Source of the DNA: Nitrospirota bacterium
Lineage (GTDB): Bacteria; Nitrospirota; Thermodesulfovibrionia; Thermodesulfovibrionales; JdFR-85
Length of the DNA stretch: 48,795 bases
Direction: 5' to 3'
NCBI GenBank assembly: GCA_015484595.1
Contig: WFMM01000095.1
Span: 1-48,795, forward strand
The notes beneath the pieces are model-generated. The model was given only the letters and a program-made list of their open reading frames with translations. It did no database searches and was not told where the DNA came from. Both the position numbers and the translations under genes were made by a program. Shown here in pieces: positions 1 through 8,018 of the stretch (position 1 is the stretch's first letter; each line of letters opens with the position of its first letter).

Positions 1-1
1 A

Positions 2-265
2 AAGGGCAGTGCCTACTATGCACCGGCAGCATCTACCTTTCAGATGGTGCGTGCCATCTTGCTTGACGAAAAAAGACTTCTTCCTGCAGCAGCCTATCTA
101 AGAGGAGAGTACGGAGTTGAAGGTATATACATGGGAGTGCCTGTTGTGCTTGGTGCTGAAGGGGTAGAAAAGGTCGTGGAGCTAAGCCTGACAGACCAAG
201 AAAAACAGGCACTTCAGCGGTCTGTTGAGGCAGTCAGGGCACTGGTGGAGAAATTAAGAATATAG
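2..265 (+). CDS. mdh: Malate dehydrogenase, C-terminal part (truncated by window start)
   Basis: Interconverts malate and oxaloacetate with NAD in the cytoplasm (TCA or reductive TCA cycle). The reading frame is open from base 2 and runs to TAG; an internal ATG at 44 is not the start. The visible 87 residues open with GSAYYAPAAS, the substrate-loop/helix segment typical of the lactate-dehydrogenase-like MDH family, followed by the C-terminal GEYGVEGIYMGVPVVLG strand region that closes this fold. Family and length to the stop fit MDH better than lactate dehydrogenase, but the substrate-discriminating loop lies outside the window. A 9-nt-period repeat and then ndk follow on the same strand. Confidence 0.85.
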   Translation, partial: KGSAYYAPAASTFQMVRAILLDEKRLLPAAAYLRGEYGVEGIYMGVPVVLGAEGVEKVVELSLTDQEKQALQRSVEAVRALVEKLRI

Positions 266-271
266 TGAAAC

Positions 272-341
272 GCAATGAACGCTATTAACGCGACTAACGC
301 AATCAACGCTAATAACGCTATTAACGCAAATAACCCAATAA
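272..341 (-). repeat. 9-nt-period intergenic array (copy 1, inverted orientation)
   Basis: About eight degenerate 9-nt units of the type GCNATNAAC fill almost the whole mdh-ndk gap. Read on the minus strand this is the same GTTNATTGC-type array that occurs at 24811-24900 and 45812-45867. No ORF, promoter or hairpin is evident inside it. Confidence 0.8.
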
Positions 342-356
342 AGAGGAGGTTTATGA

Positions 357-776
357 ATGGAAAGAACGCTGTCTATTGTCAAACCTGATGGAGTGAAGAA
401 GGGAGTCATTGGAGAGGTTATCAAAAGGTATGAATCAGCAGGTCTTAAAATCGCAGCCCTAAAGATGCTCTGGATGACAAAGGAAGAGGCAAAGGGGTTT
501 TACATTGTCCATAAGGATAAGCCCTTTTACGATAGCCTCACTGACTTCATGTCCGAAGGACCCATTGTGGTAATGGTGGTTGAGGGTGAAGGTGCGATAT
601 CAAAGGTAAGGGAGATAATGGGTGCAACCAACCCGAAAGAGGCAGCACCTGGAACAATAAGGGCGGATTTTGCCTCTGACATAGAGAGAAATATCGTCCA
701 TGGCTCTGACTCCCCTCAGTCAGCCCAGTTTGAGGTAAGCTACTTCTTTTCAGAGCTTGAGATAATGAAGGCTTAA
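357..776 (+). CDS. ndk: Nucleoside diphosphate kinase
   Basis: Transfers the gamma phosphate of ATP to nucleoside diphosphates through a phosphohistidine, balancing NTP pools in the cytoplasm. The 139-residue length is exactly the family norm. The N-terminal TLSIVKPDG strand binds nucleotide, and the catalytic histidine is visible in NIVHGSDS, with GTIRADFA just before it. The start is the ATG preceded by GAGGAGG; a second ATG four bases earlier is out of frame. It lies behind mdh across a 9-nt repeat array and ahead of a GC hairpin, so it may be the last gene of the mdh operon. Confidence 0.96.
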   Translation: MERTLSIVKPDGVKKGVIGEVIKRYESAGLKIAALKMLWMTKEEAKGFYIVHKDKPFYDSLTDFMSEGPIVVMVVEGEGAISKVREIMGATNPKEAAPGTIRADFASDIERNIVHGSDSPQSAQFEVSYFFSELEIMKA

Positions 777-778
777 GG

Positions 779-799
779 GTAGGGGGCTGTCCCCCTTAC
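779..799. terminator. GC hairpin between convergent ndk and SPOR/TPR gene
   Basis: A GGGGG/CCCCC stem with a CTGT loop starts three bases after the ndk stop and sits between two convergent genes. There is no good T-run on either strand, so it may be a 3-prime-stabilising hairpin or a weak bidirectional terminator. Confidence 0.45.
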
Positions 800-815
800 T
801 CTGAACAGTCTCCTG

Positions 816-1616
816 TCAGGGTGTCCTCAGTATTGCCCTGAAAACCTCTGAGGCAGCCCTTCTGTCAATCTCTTTTAGTTTCTGATAGATGTTTAAGGCA
901 TCATCCTTTAACCCAAGGGCCAGGTAGGCATAGGCTGTCCCGGCAAGGGCGTCACTGTATCGGGGTCTTAACTTAAGGGCCCGTTCAAAGTCAAAGAGGG
1001 CCTCTCTGGGACGATTACTAAAAAGCAGGGCGTAACCTGCACCGTTAAAATACTCCGGTACATGATCATTAAGAGAGATGGCCTTTGAGAAGTTTTTGAA
1101 TGCCTCGTCGTAACGGGACTCCTTAAGGTTTACTGCACCAAGAAGCCCGTATAAACTGTGGATTTCTCCAAACTGCCTGAATGCCTCCTGTATCATACCA
1201 CGTGCCTTTGTGAGTTTGCCCTTTGAGATAAGCTCGTTTATCTCTGTAAGTCTCTCATTAAGAAGAGATTGCTCTGGACTAAAAAGCTCTACAATCTCAC
1301 GGGCGCCTCTGGTCTTGATGATACTGCCTTCTTTTATAACCCTCTTTACCTTCTTTAGTAAACTTCGGGCCTCTCTTATATTCCTGAACTTACCCATCCT
1401 CACAATGTAGAGCCTTCCTGACCTTTCAATCCTGAGAAACCTCAACTGCTCTTGCTCAAGTTTTTCTTTTAAAAGGTTAAACTGCTTTTTTGCATTTCTT
1501 AGGTGATGAAAGGCACCGGTCTGAATTGAAAAGAAGTCTCCACTTTTTGATGCCTCAACAGGGGATGAAAGAAGTGTCAAAAGCACCAGAAAAAGCATAG
1601 TGATGCTCTTTTTCAT
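816..1616 (-). CDS. Exported SPOR-domain plus TPR protein
   Basis: A 266-residue protein with an N-terminal signal peptide (MKKSITMLFLVLLTLLSS, cleavage likely after VEA). Residues about 27-110 form a SPOR-type repeat domain (FFSIQTGAFH and LYIVRMGKF are the two paired motifs), which binds septal denuded peptidoglycan in known family members. Residues about 115-255 contain three to four TPR units, including YDEAFKNFSKAISLN and PREALFDFERALKLRP. A periplasmic role in envelope or division assembly is inferred. The gene has no Shine-Dalgarno; a TATAAA box ends 7 nt before the ATG, as for its divergent neighbour, so the mRNA is probably leaderless. Confidence 0.75.
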   Translation of the reverse strand: MKKSITMLFLVLLTLLSSPVEASKSGDFFSIQTGAFHHLRNAKKQFNLLKEKLEQEQLRFLRIERSGRLYIVRMGKFRNIREARSLLKKVKRVIKEGSIIKTRGAREIVELFSPEQSLLNERLTEINELISKGKLTKARGMIQEAFRQFGEIHSLYGLLGAVNLKESRYDEAFKNFSKAISLNDHVPEYFNGAGYALLFSNRPREALFDFERALKLRPRYSDALAGTAYAYLALGLKDDALNIYQKLKEIDRRAASEVFRAILRTP

Positions 1617-1623
1617 GTATTTA

Positions 1624-1629
1624 TTTATA
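1624..1629 (-). promoter_or_regulatory. -10 element predicting leaderless mRNA for the SPOR/TPR gene
   Basis: TATAAA on the minus strand is separated by 7 nt from the ATG at 1616, so transcription should begin at or next to the A of the start codon. No Shine-Dalgarno is present. Confidence 0.45.
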
Positions 1630-1671
1630 ATGCTTTAAAGGTGCTTCTGTAAAGACTTAGGTGGTTTAGGT

Positions 1672-1677
1672 TAAAAT
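1672..1677 (+). promoter_or_regulatory. -10 element predicting leaderless mRNA for the solute-binding protein
   Basis: TAAAAT within TTTAGGTTAAAATAT ends 7 nt before the ATG at 1685. The same 15-mer sits immediately upstream of the heptose kinase at 37441, again in place of a Shine-Dalgarno. Confidence 0.5.
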
Positions 1678-1684
1678 ATTCATC

Positions 1685-3298
1685 ATGAAGCGGGTGGTGC
1701 TTTTAGGCTTTCTGATTTTAATCTTGACGGTCGTTGCTGCTTACACAAAACAGCATGACGATGAAAGACCTGCCTATGGAGATTCCCTCGTGGTGGGCTC
1801 CATTGGTGAGCCAAGCATACTGATACCCATGCTTGCCGGAGACAGCGCCTCCCATGAAGTGGCAGGTCTTATATTCAACGGGCTTGTTAAGTACGATACA
1901 GACCTTTCCATAATAGGAGACCTTGCAGAATCCTGGGACATATCAAAGGATGGTCTTACTATAACATTTCACCTCCGTAAAGGTGTCAGGTGGACAGACG
2001 GTGTGGAATTTACTGCAAGGGATGTGATGTTTGGCTACAGGACTATCATTGACCCCAAAACACCCACTGCCTATAAGGAGGACTTTCTTCAGGTAAAAAA
2101 GGCAGAGGTGCTTGATAAATATACCTTCAGAGTCACCTATAAAAAGCCCTTTGCTCCTGCACTGAGCAGCTGGGGAAACCTGCCCATTCTGCCTGAGCAT
2201 CTACTGAGGGGAAAGGACATCACGAAGACCAAGTTTGGCCGTAACCCTGTTGGTATGGGGCCTTTTATCTTTCAAAAGTGGGTCCCAGGGCAGAGGATCA
2301 TCTTAAAGGCTAACCCTGATTACTTTGAGGGCAGACCCTACCTGAATTACTACATCTACAGGATAATACCTGACCAGGCAACCATGTTTATGGAGCTTCA
2401 GACAGGCGGAGTGGACATGATGGGCCTTACCCCCATTCAGTACAGAAGGCAGACCAATACCGAGTATTTCAGAAAGAACTTTCAGAAGTTTCGCTATCCT
2501 GTTTTTGCATACACCTATCTTGGTTTTAACCTTAAGCATCCCTTTTTCAAAGATGTAAGGGTAAGACGGGCCATAGCCTATGCCATAGACAAACAGGAGA
2601 TTATTGATGTGGTCCTCTTCGGGCTCGGCACTGTAGCGACAGGCCCCTATGTGCCAAACACCTGGCCCTATAATCCAGATGTAAAGAGATACGAATACAA
2701 TCCTGCAAAGGCCCGTAAACTGCTTGCGGAGGCAGGCTGGCGCGACACTGACGGCGATGGATGGCTTGACAAGGATGGCAGGAGGTTTGAGTTTACCATT
2801 ATAACCAACATGGGTAACAGCCTCCGCGAAAGGACTGCCACCATTATCCAGTGGCGGCTAAAACAGATTGGCATCAAGGTAAACATAAGACTCTTGGAGT
2901 GGAGCACCTTTATAAACGAGTTTATCGACAAAAGAAGATTTGAGGCGGTCATACTTGGCTGGTCAATTGGGCTTGACCCTGACCAGTACGACATATGGCA
3001 TTCAAGCAAGACAGGTGAAAAGGAATTTAACTTTATATCCTATAAAAACCCCGAAGTAGATAGACTCCTTGAAGAAGGAAGAAGGACCTTTGATATTGAA
3101 AAGAGGAAGAGGGCCTACTACAGGATACAGGAGATCCTCGCAGAGGATGTCCCCTATGTGTTTCTCTATGTGCCTGATGCACTGCCGATTGTTCACAGGA
3201 GATTCAGGGGCATAAAACCCTCTCCAATAGGGATAACCTATAATCTGCACAGGTGGTATGTGCCACGGAGTCTGCAGCGTCACAGGATGCTACCCTGA
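1685..3298 (+). CDS. ABC transporter substrate-binding protein, family 5 (oligopeptide/dipeptide type)
   Basis: A 537-residue periplasmic binding protein of the OppA/DppA family. A hydrophobic signal segment spans residues 4-20 and has no lipobox cysteine, so it is soluble or anchored by an uncleaved signal. The mature part shows family signatures: FNGLVKYD near 60, DGLTITFHLRKGVRWTDG near 90-110, VRRAIAYAIDK near 290, and the C-terminal EILAEDVPYVFLY. Ligand could be a peptide, nickel or another solute; sequence alone does not say. No permease or ATPase gene lies nearby, so it is an orphan binding protein here. It is divergent from the SPOR gene and appears leaderless. Confidence 0.85.
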   Translation: MKRVVLLGFLILILTVVAAYTKQHDDERPAYGDSLVVGSIGEPSILIPMLAGDSASHEVAGLIFNGLVKYDTDLSIIGDLAESWDISKDGLTITFHLRKGVRWTDGVEFTARDVMFGYRTIIDPKTPTAYKEDFLQVKKAEVLDKYTFRVTYKKPFAPALSSWGNLPILPEHLLRGKDITKTKFGRNPVGMGPFIFQKWVPGQRIILKANPDYFEGRPYLNYYIYRIIPDQATMFMELQTGGVDMMGLTPIQYRRQTNTEYFRKNFQKFRYPVFAYTYLGFNLKHPFFKDVRVRRAIAYAIDKQEIIDVVLFGLGTVATGPYVPNTWPYNPDVKRYEYNPAKARKLLAEAGWRDTDGDGWLDKDGRRFEFTIITNMGNSLRERTATIIQWRLKQIGIKVNIRLLEWSTFINEFIDKRRFEAVILGWSIGLDPDQYDIWHSSKTGEKEFNFISYKNPEVDRLLEEGRRTFDIEKRKRAYYRIQEILAEDVPYVFLYVPDALPIVHRRFRGIKPSPIGITYNLHRWYVPRSLQRHRMLP

Positions 3299-3341
3299 AA
3301 AAAGGATAGACCCATCACACTGTTTTAAAGGCTACTGATGC

Positions 3342-4169
3342 TTAGAGTTCTGAAAGGATGGATGACATCTGTGAGAGGTCTTCCGTTGACTGCTCTCTGA
3401 TGTTTGATAGTTTTTCCTCTGTCAGGTCAAGCTCAAGCATTATTGCGTCGTGCTCCTCTGTCCAGTAACCATCGTCTTCAAACTTGGGAAAGAAGTTTCT
3501 TGACAGTGCCTCTGCAAAGGATACCACTGCCACCACTTTCTTATAACTGTCTGCCTTTGAAGGGGTGTGGTGATACCTCACTGCATAAATCAGGGGCTCA
3601 GGCAGGAAGGCCCTTTTTAAAAACTCAGCCCCGATGGAAGGGTGATGTATTCCGAAATAGTCTAACTCCTGAATAATCAGGTCATCCGAGTCAATAATCT
3701 GGAGATATCTGTCCCTGTCTATGGTGAGAAGCACTACCCTGCCGATGTCGTGAAGAAGCCCTGCAACGAATACCTCAGATGCCTCCACATCGGCTACATG
3801 TTCGGATATCTTTGAGCCAATAACTGCCACCTCGTTTGAGTGTTTCCAGAGGTTGTTGACCGACTTTCTGCTGTGTTTACCAAGGAGTTTAAAGATGCTG
3901 GTTCCAAGACAGAGACCCTTTACGAGGTCGTAACCAAGGAGCATGATTGCCTGTTCAATTGACCTTACATTGCCAGGGATACCGAAGTAGGGGGAGTTGG
4001 CAACCCTGAGGATCTTTTCAACAAGGGACTGATCATGTTTGATAACCCTTGCAAGGTCATTAAAGGTGGAGTTTTCGTCTTGCAGCACATCAAGTAGTTC
4101 CCTGAAAATATCAGGTAATGTTGGAAGGTCTTTAATTTTGTTTAGATTTATCTTTGTGCTTGCAGTCAC
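3342..4169 (-). CDS. HDOD domain protein, end of cheW transcript
   Basis: 275 residues, almost entirely one HDOD domain (about 8-205): LPTLPDIFRELLDVL, the long helical KILRVANSPYFG segment, and HDIGRVVLL. The VAGLLHDIGR motif is retained, but HDOD domains generally lack the full metal-phosphodiesterase set of true HD proteins, so a signalling or scaffold role is more likely than catalysis. Its ATG overlaps the cheW stop by four bases (ATGA), which implies translational coupling. The shared sigma-28 promoter at 4689-4715 places it in the late flagellar regulon, so a role in motility signalling is inferred. Its exact partner is unknown. Confidence 0.85.
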   Translation of the reverse strand: MTASTKINLNKIKDLPTLPDIFRELLDVLQDENSTFNDLARVIKHDQSLVEKILRVANSPYFGIPGNVRSIEQAIMLLGYDLVKGLCLGTSIFKLLGKHSRKSVNNLWKHSNEVAVIGSKISEHVADVEASEVFVAGLLHDIGRVVLLTIDRDRYLQIIDSDDLIIQELDYFGIHHPSIGAEFLKRAFLPEPLIYAVRYHHTPSKADSYKKVVAVVSFAEALSRNFFPKFEDDGYWTEEHDAIMLELDLTEEKLSNIREQSTEDLSQMSSILSEL

Positions 4170-4648
4170 TGATAATTCCTTTCTGTTTCAGGCCTTAGCA
4201 GTTCTTCGCAGTTTAGTATGATAACAGTTTTGTCTTTAAGGTTACCCAGGCCCTCTATAAACCTGCTGTTTTTACCGTTTTTTATGTCCGGTTTTGGCTC
4301 GATCATTTCACCTGGGATGTCAACGACCTTTGACAGACTATCCACTATTAAACCTGCTGTAGAATCACTGCTTTCAACCACGATGATAAGACCTTCTTTC
4401 CTCTGTCCGTCGTCTTCGAGAAAAAACCTCTTTTTCATGTTTATTATGGGAACTATCCTTCCTCTTAGGTTTGTAACCCCCTCAATGTATTCAGCACAGT
4501 TGGGTACAGGGGTGATGTCATAGTGTTTGATTATTTCCAACACATTTCTGATGTCAATACCGTAAAGTTCTGGGCCGATAAAGAAAGTTACAGTCTGTAC
4601 TGACTCACGGGATTGCTTTTTCTGATTATCAAATACTGTTGTTTCCAT
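4166..4648 (-). CDS. cheW: Chemotaxis coupling protein CheW
   Basis: Cytoplasmic SH3-like adaptor that joins CheA to chemoreceptors. The 160 residues match the family length. Visible signatures are ELYGIDIRNVLEII, VPNCAEYIEGVTNLRGRIVPII and the late GLIVDSLSKVVDIP segment, which form the two CheW subdomains. The ATG follows GAGG by 8 nt. It is separated from cheB by a strong terminator and has its own sigma-28 promoter, so it is transcribed independently of the cheR-cheB genes and together with the HDOD gene. Confidence 0.95.
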   Translation of the reverse strand: METTVFDNQKKQSRESVQTVTFFIGPELYGIDIRNVLEIIKHYDITPVPNCAEYIEGVTNLRGRIVPIINMKKRFFLEDDGQRKEGLIIVVESSDSTAGLIVDSLSKVVDIPGEMIEPKPDIKNGKNSRFIEGLGNLKDKTVIILNCEELLRPETERNYQ

Positions 4649-4688
4649 ACTATGATCCTCTTTTTGTTTTTAAGTGTCTTTACTTGTT

Positions 4689-4715
4689 ATATCGGTCAAA
4701 GTTCTCAAAACTTTA
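4689..4715 (-). promoter_or_regulatory. Sigma-28 (FliA) promoter for cheW-HDOD
   Basis: On the minus strand TAAAGTTT-N11-ACCGATAT matches the sigma-28 consensus (TAAAGTTT-N11-GCCGATAA) with a perfect -35 and exact spacing. It lies 41 bp upstream of the cheW ATG and directly downstream of the cheB terminator. Confidence 0.88.
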
Positions 4716-4754
4716 ATAATAAAAAGGGCTGGCCGCCGGGGGGAGCGACCAGCC
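4716..4754 (-). terminator. Rho-independent terminator of the cheR-cheB transcript
   Basis: Minus-strand stem GGCTGGTCGC / GCGGCCAGCC (10 bp, one wobble pair) with loop TCCCCCCG, followed by CTTTTTATTATT. It lies about 30 bp after the cheB stop and abuts the cheW promoter. Confidence 0.92.
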
Positions 4755-4785
4755 AAGAACGGAGGGGGAAGGGGAGATAGGAGGG

Positions 4786-5841
4786 TTAGACAGAGTTTAT
4801 AATCTCATAGGCAATCTCTGTTAAAGGAACAATCCTGTCGGCAAGCCCTGCTTCAACAATTGCCTTTGGCATGCCGTAGATCGTGCAGCTGTCTTTATCC
4901 TGTACAATTGATCTGCCGCCTCCTGCTTTGATCCTCTTAACACCCTGCAGGCCATCGTGTCCCATTCCGGTAAGTATCACTGCAAGGGTGGTTGATGGAA
5001 AGATCTTTGAAGCAGAGATTAATAGCATGTCAACCGATGGTTTATAGATTGCCTTTGCTGCCTCTTCAACCAATTTAATTTTTATGTTTTGTTTTGAGTT
5101 TCCAGTAACTATCATGTGCTTGCCACCTGGGGCTATGAGCACCTTGCCTGGTATTACAAGTTCACCGTCTTCTGCCTCTTTAACCTGAAGCACTGAGAGT
5201 TCGTTCAATCTTTCTGCAAGCACCTTTGTAAACTTTGGTGGCATGTGCTGGGCTACTACAACCGGAACCGGGAGGTTTTTAGGTAACAGGGGTATGATCT
5301 TTTGTAATGCCCTTGGGCCACCTGTGGAGGAGCCAATAACGATCAGGTCTGTAGTAACTGACTTGCCTTCTACTTCCGTGGAAGTGTATTTAGATTGCAA
5401 AGGTTCAGTCCTTTGTGGTTCTTTTACATTAGAGCCTGAGGCCTGCTTTATTTTGCTAATCAGCTCTTCTTTGATGTTAAGTATGTTGATAGAGCCTTCT
5501 GAGATGTTTTTTGGAATAAAATCCACTGCCCCCAGTTCCAGTGCCTTGAGGGTCTCCACTGCACCCTCTGTGGTATAGGCACTAATCATAACGACCGGCG
5601 TGGGCTGCTTGTCCATGATAAGTCTCAATGCTTCAAGACCATTCATCCTGGGCATCTCCACATCCAGTGTAATCACATCAGGCCTCAGCGAGATGGTTTT
5701 ATCTACTGCTTCAACTCCGTCTCTTGCTGTGCCTATCACCTGCAGGGCAGGGTCAGAGCTTATCATCCTTGAAATGGCACTCCTCATAAAGGCTGAGTCA
5801 TCCACGATGAGGACTCTTATCTTTCCGTTCATTTTAGACAT
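4786..5841 (-). CDS. cheB: Chemotaxis response regulator protein-glutamate methylesterase CheB
   Basis: Demethylates (and deamidates) chemoreceptor glutamates to reset adaptation after phosphorylation by CheA. Receiver domain at residues about 8-125 with DDSAFMRSAI and the acceptor aspartate in DVITLDVEMPRMNG. A linker follows to about 160, then the methylesterase domain with the catalytic Ser in GSSTGGP, His in AQHMPP and Asp in GMGHDG. An upstream in-frame GTG (5853) is possible, but GAGG lies 6 nt before the ATG at 5841, giving 351 residues and an 8-base overlap with cheA. It is the last gene before the terminator at 4716-4754. Confidence 0.95.
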   Translation of the reverse strand: MSKMNGKIRVLIVDDSAFMRSAISRMISSDPALQVIGTARDGVEAVDKTISLRPDVITLDVEMPRMNGLEALRLIMDKQPTPVVMISAYTTEGAVETLKALELGAVDFIPKNISEGSINILNIKEELISKIKQASGSNVKEPQRTEPLQSKYTSTEVEGKSVTTDLIVIGSSTGGPRALQKIIPLLPKNLPVPVVVAQHMPPKFTKVLAERLNELSVLQVKEAEDGELVIPGKVLIAPGGKHMIVTGNSKQNIKIKLVEEAAKAIYKPSVDMLLISASKIFPSTTLAVILTGMGHDGLQGVKRIKAGGGRSIVQDKDSCTIYGMPKAIVEAGLADRIVPLTEIAYEIINSV

Positions 5842-7612
5842 ACTGTGCCTCACCCTGTTTGATGAATTCCATGGCGGCAGGTATGTCTATTATCAATACT
5901 ACTTTTCCTTCGCCTGTAATGGTTGCACCAGCAAAGATGTTTGAGTCGTTGAGGTTGATTATGTTTCCTTCAATTGATTTGATTACCACCTCATCCTGAC
6001 CCACCAGTCTATCCACTGCTATACCGAACCTTCTGTCGTAAGACTGGACGACTACCACATAGTGACTGTCAGCTCCATTTGAATGGTTAAATCCGATAAG
6101 CTCTGACAGTCTGACAATGGGCAGTATCTCACCTCTTAACTTTATTATCTCCTGACCATCTACTGATGAGATTTCAGAGTTATCTATCCTTACGGCTTCA
6201 AGTACAGAGGTGATGGGTATCGCATATACCATATTGTTTACCTCAACCATCAGGGTCTGGATAATCGCAAGTGTTAGTGGAAGCTTAATGGTGAACTTTG
6301 TTCCTCTGCCTTGCTGAGTCAGAGTATCTATAGAACCATTGATTCTTGCAAGATTTGTTTTTACAACATCCATCCCAACCCCTCTTCCTGATACATCGGT
6401 AACTTTGTCTGCCGTTGAAAACCCAGGGTGGAATATAAATTCAGTCAGTTCCCTTTCGCTTAGGAGTTCTGCTTCTTCAGGGCTGACTATGCCTTTTTCC
6501 ACTGCCTTTTTCCTGACCTTCTCAAGGTTTATTCCCCTTCCGTCGTCAAGCACAGATATGACGATGTTGTTTCCTTCCTGTGATGCAGACAGTATTATCT
6601 TTCCTGTCGTGGGTTTATTGAGTTTCTTCCTTTCCTCAGGGGGCTCTATCCCATGGTCAATTGCATTTCTTATAAGGTGAACCAGGGGGTCAGCGATGTT
6701 TTCAATCACTGACTTGTCAACCTCTGTTTCTTCACCTCTGATGATTAGCTCAATCTCCTTTCCATGGGAACGGGCAAGGTCTCTTACCATCCTTGGAAAA
6801 CGATTAAATACCTTCTTGACAGGTTGCATCCTTGTTTTCATAACTGCAGTTTGAAGCTCTGTGGATATTAGCTGGAGAAACTCTGCAGCCTCATTGAGGT
6901 TTATAACATCTGGGTCATTAGGGTATTTATCTGCAAGAACATTTGATAGCTTTGTCAAGCGATTTTTCCCTAAAACCAGCTCTCCCACAAGATTAAATAC
7001 TGTGTCAAGTCTCTCTACATCTACCCTTATGGTTTTTTCCACCTGTGGTTTGTCTTTATGCTCCTCTGTGTCCTGCTTCAGGGGAGCCTTCAGGGCTGTG
7101 TCGATTTTCTGATTTGATGACACAACAGAGGCGACTTTCTTATCTTCCCTTTGTGCTTCTGACTCAACTTTAGATTCTGGATCTTCTTTTATTTCATCTT
7201 TTTTAATCGGTTCAGAAATAGGTGTCTGACCTTCTTCGATCTTTTTTAGCTTTGTAAGCAAGCTATCTATATCTTCAGGGGTCTTGTCGTTGTTTTTTAC
7301 CTTGTCAACCAGTATCTTTAATTTATCAACTGACTCTAAAATTACATCTGTTATCTCTGGTGAAGGTGAAAGTAAACCGTCTCTTAGTTTTTTAAGCACA
7401 TTTTCCGATGCATGTGAAAGATCAACTATCTGATTTAGACCTAAAAATCCTGCTGCACCCTTAATGGTATGAACTGCACGGAATATTTCGTTTATCAGGT
7501 CTTTGTTGGACTGGTCCTTTTCAAGCTCAACAAACTTTTCGTCCAGTGCCTCTAAGATCTCCTCTGTTTCTACAATAAAGTCCTGCAGGATTTCATCCAT
7601 CTCAGAAGACAT
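5834..7612 (-). CDS. cheA: Chemotaxis histidine kinase CheA
   Basis: Receptor-coupled kinase that phosphorylates CheY and CheB. 592 residues with the full domain order: P1/HPt with phosphorylatable His48 in VHTIKGAAGF, an acidic Lys/Glu-rich linker about 110-190 (a distinct P2 is not obvious), P3 dimerisation (RLDTVFNLVGELVLGKNRL), the P4 ATPase with N box (HLIRNAIDHGIE), G1 (DDGRGI) and G2 (GRGVGMDVV), and the C-terminal CheW-like P5. The gene follows cheY by 13 nt with a GGAGG site and overlaps cheB. A reduced P2 would mean that CheY docks weakly or elsewhere; that is inference. Confidence 0.96.
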   Translation of the reverse strand: MSSEMDEILQDFIVETEEILEALDEKFVELEKDQSNKDLINEIFRAVHTIKGAAGFLGLNQIVDLSHASENVLKKLRDGLLSPSPEITDVILESVDKLKILVDKVKNNDKTPEDIDSLLTKLKKIEEGQTPISEPIKKDEIKEDPESKVESEAQREDKKVASVVSSNQKIDTALKAPLKQDTEEHKDKPQVEKTIRVDVERLDTVFNLVGELVLGKNRLTKLSNVLADKYPNDPDVINLNEAAEFLQLISTELQTAVMKTRMQPVKKVFNRFPRMVRDLARSHGKEIELIIRGEETEVDKSVIENIADPLVHLIRNAIDHGIEPPEERKKLNKPTTGKIILSASQEGNNIVISVLDDGRGINLEKVRKKAVEKGIVSPEEAELLSERELTEFIFHPGFSTADKVTDVSGRGVGMDVVKTNLARINGSIDTLTQQGRGTKFTIKLPLTLAIIQTLMVEVNNMVYAIPITSVLEAVRIDNSEISSVDGQEIIKLRGEILPIVRLSELIGFNHSNGADSHYVVVVQSYDRRFGIAVDRLVGQDEVVIKSIEGNIINLNDSNIFAGATITGEGKVVLIIDIPAAMEFIKQGEAQYV

Positions 7613-7625
7613 GACTTTCCTCCCA

Positions 7626-8015
7626 TCAGTTTTTCAGTCTTTCGTATATCTGCTCAATCTTTTGCTTCATGGTCTCAGCTGTAAAGGGCTTGACGATGTA
7701 GTTGTTCACCCCTGCCTTTATTGCCTCTATTACCTTGGATTTTTCAGCCTCTGCAGTGACCATCAAAACAGGGGTTGACTTAAGGTTTGAATCAGCCCTT
7801 ATCTCTTTAAGCATCTCGAGCCCATCCTTAACAGGCATATTCCAGTCAGAGACCACAAAGTCGAATTTATCAGAGCGGAGCTTCTTTAATGCCTCCTCAC
7901 CGTTTTCAGCTTCTTCGATGTTGGTGAATCCGAGTTGCTGAAGCACATTTTTTACTATCTTTCGCATGGTGGCAAAATCGTCAACCACGAGTATCTTAAT
8001 TCCACTGTCAAACAT
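7626..8015 (-). CDS. cheY: Chemotaxis response regulator CheY
   Basis: Single-receiver output protein that binds the flagellar switch (FliM) when phosphorylated. In 129 residues all catalytic positions are present and even numbered as in E. coli CheY: Asp12, Asp13, acceptor Asp57 (VVSDWNMP), Thr87 and Lys109. Trp58 next to the acceptor is also typical. It is directly preceded by a second, degenerate receiver gene, which makes the contrast in catalytic residues clear. No CheZ, CheC or CheX phosphatase gene is visible in this window. Confidence 0.96.
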   Translation of the reverse strand: MFDSGIKILVVDDFATMRKIVKNVLQQLGFTNIEEAENGEEALKKLRSDKFDFVVSDWNMPVKDGLEMLKEIRADSNLKSTPVLMVTAEAEKSKVIEAIKAGVNNYIVKPFTAETMKQKIEQIYERLKN

Positions 8016-8018
8016 GGC

